From NCBI GenBank assembly GCA_017995695.1, contig JAGOIJ010000072.1, forward strand, positions 1-7,831: a DNA stretch of 7,831 nucleotides, in the 5' to 3' direction. The translations under genes and the position numbers were made by a program. Positions 1 to 5,127 of the stretch are shown one piece after another (positions within the stretch are counted from its first letter, which is position 1; every line of letters starts with the position of its first letter). The notes under the pieces are model-generated. The model did not search any database. It was not told the DNA's origin and saw only the letters and a program-made list of their open reading frames with translations. This DNA is from Candidatus Omnitrophota bacterium. Its GTDB lineage: Bacteria; Omnitrophota; Gorgyraeia; Gygaellales; Profunditerraquicolaceae.

Positions 1-11
1 GCCCTGGTTAA

Positions 12-24
12 GGCAAAAATTGCC
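12..24 (+). other. Short hairpin in the upstream intergenic stretch
   Basis: GGCAA, a three-base A loop, then TTGCC form a perfect 5-bp inverted repeat. No T-run follows, so it is not a convincing terminator. It lies upstream of the first -10-like box and may belong to whatever precedes the window. Apart from this and the -10-like box, bases 1-104 show no gene that I can support. Confidence 0.2.
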
Positions 25-64
25 CGATCTGCGCATAAACGGCAAACACCGGTTATGTGTCGTC

Positions 65-70
65 TATAAT
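65..70 (+). promoter_or_regulatory. Possible -10 box for the Lrp-aminotransferase-glnA operon
   Basis: A perfect TATAAT hexamer sits 55 bases before the chosen start of the first gene. No good -35 box is visible at the expected distance (bases 42-47 read GCAAAC), and there is no extended TG element. It may be an activator-dependent promoter, or a chance match in AT-rich leader DNA. Confidence 0.3.
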
Positions 71-125
71 GAGTAACGCGGGAAAATCTTTTTAGGCATT
101 CGTTATGTTAACAGAGGGAGGAAGC

Positions 126-611
126 ATGGATGAACTGTTAGAGATATTAGAGAATGACGCGCGCATCGATTCAGCTGATATTGCCAAGATGCTTAAGAAA
201 AAACCTCAAGCAATCAAGGATGCAATCAAGAAGTACGAAAAAGAAGGTATTATTTTAAAATATAAGACCGTGATTAACAAAGAATTAGTGCGGGACGCCG
301 ACAAGCAGGTACGCGCGCTTATCGAGGTAAATATCATTCCGCAAAAAGATGTTGGTTTTGACAAGATCGCCGAACGCATTTATTCCTTCGCGGAAGTGGC
401 CAGCTGTTATCTGGTTTCCGGAACCTATGATTTATTGTTGATCGTCGAAGGCAAAGACTTACACACCGTGGCTAGCTTTGTGGCGGAAAAACTTGCGCCG
501 CTTGAGCATATCAGGGGGACGGCGACACACTTTTTGCTTAAGAAATACAAAGAAGACGGGGTTATTTTAAAGCACAAGGAAGAGAATAAGAGAATAGCTA
601 TATCATATTAA
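126..611 (+). CDS. Lrp/AsnC family transcriptional regulator (AlaR-like)
   Basis: This is a DNA-binding regulator of the Lrp/AsnC (feast/famine) family, 161 residues from this start, the usual size. Residues 1-45 form the N-terminal helix-turn-helix (ILENDARIDSADIAKML, then a recognition helix near KPQAIKDAI). Residues from about 63 form the ligand-binding RAM domain, which includes YLVSGTYDLLLIVEG. I chose the ATG at 126 because a strong GGGAGG lies at 116-121, although its spacing is short, and because the HTH then begins at the usual place. An in-frame ATG at 105 would add seven residues. The gene directly precedes an AlaT-like aminotransferase, as alaR (yugG) precedes alaT (yugH) in Bacillus subtilis. 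I infer that it controls that operon in response to alanine or another amino acid. The family call is firm; the ligand is inferred from context only. Confidence 0.9.
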   Translation: MDELLEILENDARIDSADIAKMLKKKPQAIKDAIKKYEKEGIILKYKTVINKELVRDADKQVRALIEVNIIPQKDVGFDKIAERIYSFAEVASCYLVSGTYDLLLIVEGKDLHTVASFVAEKLAPLEHIRGTATHFLLKKYKEDGVILKHKEENKRIAISY

Positions 612-633
612 AATAAAGTCACCATGTCAGAAG

Positions 634-661
634 GCCACTCGTCTCCTGTTGATTGGGTGGC
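634..661 (+). other. Hairpin between the Lrp gene and the aminotransferase gene
   Basis: GCCACTC (634-640) can pair with GGGTGGC (655-661) across a 14-base loop, giving seven pairs including one U-G. No T-run follows, so it is not an intrinsic terminator. It ends 16 bases before the aminotransferase ATG and could affect translation or mRNA processing. The gene has only a weak TAGG (670-673) as ribosome binding site, so local structure may matter. It could also be chance. Confidence 0.3.
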
Positions 662-677
662 GTAATGATTAGGCGCA

Positions 678-1865
678 ATGAAAAATATAATTTCTAAAAA
701 AGTGCAAGATATGCAGCCTTCGGGCATCAGGGCTTTTTTTGACCTGGTGTTAGGCATGAAGGATGTTATTTCCCTCGGCGTTGGCGAGCCGGATTTTGTT
801 ACTCCCTGGCAGATACGCGAGGCAGGGATCTATTCGCTTGAGCAAGGGTTTACCTCCTACACCTCTAATAAAGGGTTGTATAAACTGCGCTTAAGCATCC
901 ATAACTATTTACAGCATCGCCATGGTATAGAATATTCTCCGGACGAAGAGATGCTCATTACCGTCGGGGTGAGTGAGGCTTTTGACTTGGTGCTGCGTGC
1001 GCTGCTTGAGCCAGGAGATAAGGTTTTAATCCCGATTCCCAGTTATGTTTCTTATGGGCCGCTGACTGAGCTTGCCGGAGGCACTCCTGTGTATATTGAT
1101 ACGAAAACGCAAGGGTTTAAGCTCACCCCCGAGATGCTGGAAAAGAACATTGATAAAAAGTGTAAAGCTTTAGTGTTGAATTACCCTTGCAATCCCACGG
1201 GCGTTTCATACCGCAAAGATGAGTTACGCCAGATTAACCGCATTATTCAAAAACATAATTTGGTGTGTATCTCTGATGAGGTATATGAGGATCTGACCTA
1301 TGATTTTGAGCACACCGCATTTCCTACGCTTCCTGACGCCAAAGAGCGCACCATTTATTTGAACGGTTTTTCCAAGGCGTATGCTATGACTGGTTGGCGC
1401 GTTGGTTACGCATGCGGGCCCAAGGATATTATCGCTGCTATGACGAAGATTCACCAGTATACTATTATGTGTGTCTCGATCACAAGCCAGATGGCTGCCT
1501 GCGAGGCCTTAGTGAGCGCAAAGAAATCAGTGCTTGAGATGAAACGTGAATATGCGCGTCGTCGGGAATTGATGGTTGACGGCTTGCAGGCGTTAGGATT
1601 CATCTGTCCAAAGCCTGAAGGAACGTTTTACGTGTTTCCGTCGCTTAAGCGTTTGGGCGTTGATGCGTTAAGTTTTGCCCAACAGCTGCTTAAAGAGGAA
1701 AAAGTTGCGGTGGTGCCGGGGACGGCATTCGGCGAGCCTTATACTGATCATGTGCGCATGTCTTATGCCTCAAGTTACGATAACCTCAAAGAAGCCTTGC
1801 AGCGCATAGGAGCTTTTTTACAAAGGAGGACACAGTGGCAAAGAAAACAAAAGCAGAAATCCTAA
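678..1865 (+). CDS. alaT: PLP-dependent class I aminotransferase, AlaT-like (probable alanine transaminase)
   Basis: This is a 395-residue fold-type I aminotransferase that moves an amino group between an amino acid and a 2-oxo acid, in the cytoplasm. PLP-binding residues are visible: N172 in NPTG, D200 and Y203 in SDEVYE, the Schiff-base lysine K233 in GFSKAYAMTGWRVGY, and R360 (HVRMSYA) for the substrate carboxylate. The N-terminal stretch (SGIRAFFDLV, then ISLGVGEPDFVTPW at 31-44) closely resembles B. subtilis AlaT (YugH) from memory, and the upstream Lrp-type gene matches the alaR-alaT arrangement. Alanine:2-oxoglutarate transamination is therefore the best guess; aspartate or aromatic substrates remain possible. 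A stop at 666-668 in the same frame makes 678 the earliest start. The last ten residues (386-395, very basic) are encoded in the 31-base overlap with glnA and extend past the usual family end. The following glutamine synthetase consumes glutamate, so the pair links alanine, glutamate and glutamine pools. Confidence 0.9.
   Translation: MKNIISKKVQDMQPSGIRAFFDLVLGMKDVISLGVGEPDFVTPWQIREAGIYSLEQGFTSYTSNKGLYKLRLSIHNYLQHRHGIEYSPDEEMLITVGVSEAFDLVLRALLEPGDKVLIPIPSYVSYGPLTELAGGTPVYIDTKTQGFKLTPEMLEKNIDKKCKALVLNYPCNPTGVSYRKDELRQINRIIQKHNLVCISDEVYEDLTYDFEHTAFPTLPDAKERTIYLNGFSKAYAMTGWRVGYACGPKDIIAAMTKIHQYTIMCVSITSQMAACEALVSAKKSVLEMKREYARRRELMVDGLQALGFICPKPEGTFYVFPSLKRLGVDALSFAQQLLKEEKVAVVPGTAFGEPYTDHVRMSYASSYDNLKEALQRIGAFLQRRTQWQRKQKQKS
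1788..1819 (+). promoter_or_regulatory. Terminator-like hairpin just upstream of glnA (possible attenuator)
   Basis: AAAGAAGC (1788-1795) pairs with GCTTTTTT (1812-1819) with one G-U pair. Further pairing of CTTG (1796-1799) with TAGG (1807-1810), including two G-U pairs, leaves a 7-base loop and one bulged A at 1811. The 3' arm ends in six T's, as in an intrinsic terminator whose U tract pairs partly with upstream A's. It lies within the aminotransferase coding sequence and ends three bases before the glnA Shine-Dalgarno. Function is inferred only. Confidence 0.35.
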
Positions 1866-3166
1866 GATTAGTTAAAGAGCACAAGATAAAGTTTATCCGT
1901 TTGTGGTTCACTGATGTCTTAGGATTCTTAAAAGGTTTTGCGATCACTCCCAGCGAGCTCGAGGGGGCATTAGAGGAAGGCATGGGGTTTGATGGTTCAT
2001 CAATAGAGGGTTTTGCGCGTATTGAAGAATCTGATATGATTGCCCGGCCTGACCCAGAAACGTTTGCTATCCTGCCGTGGCGTTCAGGCGAGGAGCATGC
2101 CGTTGCCCGCATGTTTTGCGATATTTATGAACCAAGCGGCAAGCCGTTTGAGGCAGATCCGCGGTTTGTCTTAAAAAGGATCCTGGCAAAAGCCAAGACA
2201 AAAGGTTTTACCTATAATGTGGGGCCGGAGCTTGAATATTTTTATTTTGCCAATGCCCAATCGCCGCAGCCATTGGACCAGGGTGGTTATTTTGACCTTG
2301 TCCCTTTAGATGTTGCGCAGGATTTACGTCGCGATACTATTATGACCATGCAGGGGTTAGGCATTAATGTCGAATACAGCCATCATGAAGTTGCTGCCAG
2401 CCAGCATGAAATTGATTTGCGTTATGCTGATGCGTTGACCATGGCGGATAACGTGATGACCTACCGACTTATTGTAAAAGAGGTTGCCCGAAAGCATGGG
2501 GTGTACGCGACCTTTATGCCCAAGCCGATATATGGCATTAACGGTTCAGGCATGCATGTGCACCAGTCGTTATTTAAAGGAGAACGCAACGCCTTCTTTG
2601 ACAGTAAGGATAAGTACCATCTTTCAGATATCGGTAAGTGGTATACAGCAGGATTATTGAAGCACGCCCCAGAAATGACGGCTATTACGAGTCAGTGGGT
2701 TAATTCTTATAAGCGGCTCATCCCTGGCTATGAGGCCCCGGTGTATATGTGCTGGGCGCAGATGAATCGTTCCGCGCTGATCCGCGTGCCCATGTATAAA
2801 CCAGGCAAGGAAAAAGCCACGCGCATTGAATACCGCTCGCCTGATCCTGCGTGCAATCCTTATCTAGCTTTCTCGGTCATGCTCGCTGCAGGACTTGAAG
2901 GGATTGAGAAGAAATTAAAGCTTCCGGATCCGGCAAATGATAATATTTATCATATGACCGAGGAGGAGCGAGCCGCCGCAGATATTAAATCGCTCCCCGA
3001 GGATTTATTGGAAGCGATCAAGATTACCGAGAAAAGCAAGCTGGTGAGGGATTGTTTAGGGGAAAAGTTGTTTGGGTATTTTATCCGCAATAAAAAGATG
3101 GAGTGGGATGAGTATAAGGCGCAAGTGACGCAGTATGAAGTAAACAAATACCTGCCTATTTTGTAG
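1835..3166 (+). CDS. glnA: Glutamine synthetase, type I-alpha
   Basis: It catalyses glutamate + NH4+ + ATP to glutamine as a cytoplasmic dodecamer. The 443-residue length matches the GSI-alpha class (B. subtilis about 444). Visible family motifs are DGSSIEGF (53-60), the metal-site glutamates in GPELEYF (E132, E134), HHEVAASQHEID (183-194, with E185 and E192), NGSGMHVHQS (236-245), the flap glutamate E300 in IPGYEAP, and R330 with YRSPDPACNPYLA. R62 in FARIEESD is the arginine linked to glutamine feedback inhibition in the alpha class. The tyrosine adenylylation motif of GSI-beta is absent. The GTG start follows a strong AAAGGAGG (1822-1829) inside the preceding gene. The reading frame overlaps that gene by 31 bases and is separated from the ANTAR gene by a single base, so co-transcription is very likely. 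No GlnR-type gene is seen; the ANTAR protein may fill the regulatory role. Confidence 0.97.
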   Translation: MAKKTKAEILRLVKEHKIKFIRLWFTDVLGFLKGFAITPSELEGALEEGMGFDGSSIEGFARIEESDMIARPDPETFAILPWRSGEEHAVARMFCDIYEPSGKPFEADPRFVLKRILAKAKTKGFTYNVGPELEYFYFANAQSPQPLDQGGYFDLVPLDVAQDLRRDTIMTMQGLGINVEYSHHEVAASQHEIDLRYADALTMADNVMTYRLIVKEVARKHGVYATFMPKPIYGINGSGMHVHQSLFKGERNAFFDSKDKYHLSDIGKWYTAGLLKHAPEMTAITSQWVNSYKRLIPGYEAPVYMCWAQMNRSALIRVPMYKPGKEKATRIEYRSPDPACNPYLAFSVMLAAGLEGIEKKLKLPDPANDNIYHMTEEERAAADIKSLPEDLLEAIKITEKSKLVRDCLGEKLFGYFIRNKKMEWDEYKAQVTQYEVNKYLPIL

Positions 3167-3167
3167 A

Positions 3168-3890
3168 ATGCCGACCAAGAAAAATGATTCGTATGGAGCG
3201 TACCTTAAGCACATTGAAGCTCTCTCTAAGGTAGCCAATCTTATTACTTCAGGTCTTTACCTTGACGAGCTGTTGCGTTTGATTGTGCACGTGACCGCAG
3301 AAGTGATGAACTCGAAGATTTCTTCGCTCATGCTCCTTGATCCTGAAAAAAAAGAGCTGGTGGTCAAAGCAACGCAATCTATCTCTGAAGCCTACAATAA
3401 GAAACCTAACGTCAAGTTAGGCGAAGGGATCGCGGGTAACGTTGCTCTCAGCAATAAGCCTATCTATGTGCTTGATCTTAAGCGCGACGCGCGCTACCTT
3501 AACCAAGATATTGCAAAAACCGAAGGGCTTTGCTCTCTGGCTAGTGTGCCTATGGCAGTGAAAGGCAGAGTGATCGGCGTGTTGAATTGCTACACATCAC
3601 GAAAGCACGCCTTTACTAAACATGAGCAGGATATCCTGACTGCCTTGGCAAGCCAGGCTGCTGTTGCCATTGAAAATGCGGAATTGGACCTGCGCGCGCG
3701 CACCGCAGAGGAGGCCTTGACTACCCGCAAGCTGATTGAGCGGGCAAAAGACATTCTTTCTCAAGAAGCCAATGTTCTTCCTTCTGAAGCATACCGTTTG
3801 ATCCAAAAGCAGAGCATGGATCACCGCAAATCCATGCGTGAGATTGCTGAAGCGATAATTTTGGCAAGAGAGCTAAAAGAGAAAAGGTAG
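3168..3890 (+). CDS. GAF-ANTAR protein, probable RNA-binding antiterminator linked to glnA
   Basis: This 240-residue cytoplasmic protein has an N-terminal GAF domain (about residues 28-172, ending LTALASQAAVAIENAEL), a short helical linker (about 170-185) and a C-terminal ANTAR domain (about 182-237). The ANTAR core reads RKLIERAKDILSQ, then SEAYRLIQKQSMDHR and MREIAEAII, matching the family pattern of three helices. ANTAR domains (AmiR, NasR, EutV) bind paired short RNA stem-loops and prevent formation of terminators. The ATG begins one base after the glnA stop with no clear ribosome binding site of its own, which implies translational coupling. Clostridial glnA is followed by nitR, a receiver-ANTAR protein; here a GAF domain replaces the receiver, so the signal is probably a small molecule or redox state rather than phosphorylation. 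The GAF ligand cannot be read from the sequence. The domain call is firm; nitrogen control is inferred from position. Confidence 0.88.
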   Translation: MPTKKNDSYGAYLKHIEALSKVANLITSGLYLDELLRLIVHVTAEVMNSKISSLMLLDPEKKELVVKATQSISEAYNKKPNVKLGEGIAGNVALSNKPIYVLDLKRDARYLNQDIAKTEGLCSLASVPMAVKGRVIGVLNCYTSRKHAFTKHEQDILTALASQAAVAIENAELDLRARTAEEALTTRKLIERAKDILSQEANVLPSEAYRLIQKQSMDHRKSMREIAEAIILARELKEKR

Positions 3891-3903
3891 TAGCGTCAAT
3901 CTC

Positions 3904-3917
3904 CGCAAGAAGCTGCG
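3904..3917 (+). other. Small hexaloop hairpin upstream of the terminator
   Basis: CGCA (3904-3907) and TGCG (3914-3917) enclose the six-base loop AGAAGC. Size and position, ten bases before a terminator stem, resemble the first stem-loop of an ANTAR target. The loop has A at position 1 but A rather than the conserved G at position 4, and the stem is only 4 bp, so the resemblance is partial. Confidence 0.25.
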
Positions 3918-3926
3918 TTGTTTAAG

Positions 3927-3959
3927 AAAACGTTCGTCAGAATAAGGCGAACGTTTTTT
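3927..3959 (+). terminator. Intrinsic terminator after the glnA/ANTAR operon
   Basis: AAAACGTTCG (3927-3936) and CGAACGTTTT (3948-3957) form a perfect 10-bp stem. It can extend by a U-G and a C-G pair to leave the loop AGAATAA. Two further T's follow, giving a run of six T's at 3954-3959. It lies 37 bases after the ANTAR stop and separates the nitrogen unit from the Rex/hydrogenase unit. CGTT at 3916-3919 could pair with AACG at 3929-3932 and disrupt the 5' arm, a possible antiterminator. Confidence 0.85.
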
Positions 3960-3970
3960 AGGTATACTTA

Positions 3971-3988
3971 TTGTGAAAAAAAGTACAA
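3971..3988 (+). promoter_or_regulatory. Upstream Rex-type operator
   Basis: TTGTGAAAAAAAGTACAA has a perfect left half of the Rex box (TTGTGAA-N4-TTCACAA) and the outer ACAA of the right half. It matches the downstream copy at 4035-4052 at 16 of 18 positions. It lies just upstream of the -35 box. Rex binding here, and hence autoregulation, is inferred from motif and position. Confidence 0.6.
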
Positions 3989-3995
3989 AAAAAAC

Positions 3996-4023
3996 TTGAC
4001 AAGCGCGCTCTTTGTGGTATATT
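3996..4023 (+). promoter_or_regulatory. Sigma70-type promoter of rex and the hydrogenase operon
   Basis: A perfect TTGACA (-35, 3996-4001) is followed, after a 16-base spacer, by TATATT (-10, 4018-4023). TGG directly before the -10 supplies an extended -10 element. Transcription should begin near 4030. It lies between two Rex-type sites and after the terminator of the preceding unit, so it is well placed to be the main promoter of the second unit. Confidence 0.8.
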
Positions 4024-4034
4024 TCATCATGTTA

Positions 4035-4052
4035 TTGTGAAACAAAGAACAA
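4035..4052 (+). promoter_or_regulatory. Downstream Rex-type operator, abutting the rex start codon
   Basis: TTGTGAAACAAAGAACAA carries a perfect TTGTGAA left half and AACAA on the right. It lies just after the predicted transcription start and ends one base before the rex ATG. In this position a bound repressor would block promoter clearance. It also occupies the ribosome binding region, which explains why rex has no ordinary Shine-Dalgarno sequence. Confidence 0.65.
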
Positions 4053-4053
4053 T

Positions 4054-4680
4054 ATGCTAGCAAACAAAAACTGCATCATCAGGCTTTCCCGATACAAAAA
4101 CTCCCTCTACAGGCTTAGGGAGCTGGGGTTCGTTAAGGTGTTCTCCGATAACCTCGCCGATGCGGTTGGGGTAACGGCAACGCAGGTTCGTAAGGATTTT
4201 TCGCTCTTTGGTATTCAGGGCAATAAAAAGGGAGGCTATGAAATAGCTAGCCTCCTTGAGAAGCTTAATGCTATCCTTGGCAAGGATAAGATGCATAAGG
4301 TTTTAGTGGTTGGCGCAGGGCACATTGGTTCTGCGTTGTTGAATTACCAGGGGTTTGAGAAAGAGGGCATCAAGATTGTGGCTGTCTTTGATATCGATCC
4401 TGCAAAATTCAACCGGAACAGTAAAATCCCGGTGTTGCCCCTTGAAGAGCTTAAAGATTTTGTCAAGGCGCAGGGAGTCACCATCGGCATTATCGCAGTC
4501 CCTGAAGTAGGCGCCCAGCAAGCAGCCGATGCTTTGGTTTACGCCGGAATAAAAGGTATATTAAATTTTGCGCCGTTACGTATTAAAGTGCCCGAGGAGT
4601 GCGTAGTTAATAATGTCAATCTGGAATTGGAGCTTGAGAACTTGATTTATTTTGTGAACGTGTTTCATAAGCAAAAATAA
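4054..4680 (+). CDS. rex: Redox-sensing transcriptional repressor Rex
   Basis: Rex is a cytoplasmic homodimer that binds DNA when NADH/NAD+ is low and releases it when NADH rises. From this ATG the protein has 208 residues, the normal size. Residues 8-75 form the winged helix (LADAVGVTATQVRKDFSLFG, with the hallmark QVRKD at 44-48). Residues 81 onward form the Rossmann domain, with VVGAGHIGSAL (85-95) for dinucleotide binding and an acidic residue after strand 2 (VFDIDPAK, D113). GIIAVPE (145-151) and GILNFAPLRI (168-177) are also typical. A longer in-frame reading from a TTG at 4012 is rejected because that codon lies upstream of the -10 box, before the predicted transcript begins. Two Rex-type sites flank its promoter, so it probably controls itself and the hydrogenase genes behind it. 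Rex next to hydrogenase genes is also known in Thermotoga maritima. Confidence 0.96.
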   Translation: MLANKNCIIRLSRYKNSLYRLRELGFVKVFSDNLADAVGVTATQVRKDFSLFGIQGNKKGGYEIASLLEKLNAILGKDKMHKVLVVGAGHIGSALLNYQGFEKEGIKIVAVFDIDPAKFNRNSKIPVLPLEELKDFVKAQGVTIGIIAVPEVGAQQAADALVYAGIKGILNFAPLRIKVPEECVVNNVNLELELENLIYFVNVFHKQK

Positions 4681-4748
4681 AAAGTTCCCTGCCTTTTCGA
4701 TTTCCCCCAATAACACTATACAAGTATCACAACGGTAGGAGGAGTGAG

Positions 4749-5105
4749 GTGTCTACACCGCTTGAATTAATTAAACAGAAACGCGCAGAAGCAATTAACC
4801 GTATCACGTCAAAGAGCAGCCTTTGCAAAAAACAGGTGCACGTAGGGATGGCTACCTGCGAGATTGCTGCTGGCTCTCTTGAGGTCATGGAAGTATTTAA
4901 AGAAGCAGCTAAGAAGGGCCTGACCGATGTTCTCATTAGCCAGAAGGGTTGCGCAGGCAGGTGTAACCTTGAGCCAACCGTTGAAGTTATCGAAGACGGG
5001 AAGCTTCCTATCAAATATGGCAAAGTGACCAGCGCCATGGCGCAAGAAATTATCGAGCGTCACCTTAAGAAGGGCGAAATCATTAAAGAATGGATTATTA
5101 AATAG
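4749..5105 (+). CDS. Thioredoxin-like [2Fe-2S] protein, HndB-type hydrogenase subunit
   Basis: This 118-residue protein has the thioredoxin-like ferredoxin fold found in small subunits of NAD(P)-linked [FeFe] hydrogenases (HndB of Desulfovibrio fructosivorans; similar small proteins in HydABC-type clusters). Cysteines are C26, C37 (VHVGMATCEIAAGS), and C68/C72 (KGCAGRCNLEP). The C-x3-C pair is canonical. On the N-terminal side only C37 fits the usual C-x4-C, as V32 occupies the other position; C26 might substitute. It lacks the N-terminal helical bundle of NuoE/HydC, which run to about 160 residues. The GTG start is set by AGGAGG at 4737-4742, six bases ahead. It lies 68 bases after rex with no terminator between, and 22 bases before the HydB gene. 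The likely role is electron transfer within, or assembly of, the hydrogenase complex; the exact role is unproven. Confidence 0.8.
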   Translation: MSTPLELIKQKRAEAINRITSKSSLCKKQVHVGMATCEIAAGSLEVMEVFKEAAKKGLTDVLISQKGCAGRCNLEPTVEVIEDGKLPIKYGKVTSAMAQEIIERHLKKGEIIKEWIIK

Positions 5106-5127
5106 TAAGAAAGGAAATTAAGAAACC

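Noticed and set aside
41..56. Hexaloop-like hairpin (CGG, CAAACA, CCG) as an ANTAR target before the first gene
   Set aside because: It lies upstream of the -10-like box, so it may not be transcribed. The loop starts with C rather than A, and no second stem-loop or terminator follows.
624..665. 13-codon open frame that might be a leader peptide
   Set aside because: It has no ribosome binding site and no run of regulatory codons (a single Trp). Kept only as a weak side note to the hairpin finding.
4012..4053. Longer Rex reading from a TTG codon at 4012
   Set aside because: The TTG lies upstream of the -10 box (4018-4023) of a strong promoter, before the expected transcript start, and the added residues do not resemble Rex. 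The ATG at 4054 gives the normal N-terminus.
4717..4732. Separate promoter (TATACA) and a Rex half-site (ATCACAA) before the HndB-type gene
   Set aside because: The best -35 match is poor and the inverted half of the Rex site is missing. With no terminator after rex, read-through from the rex promoter explains expression.
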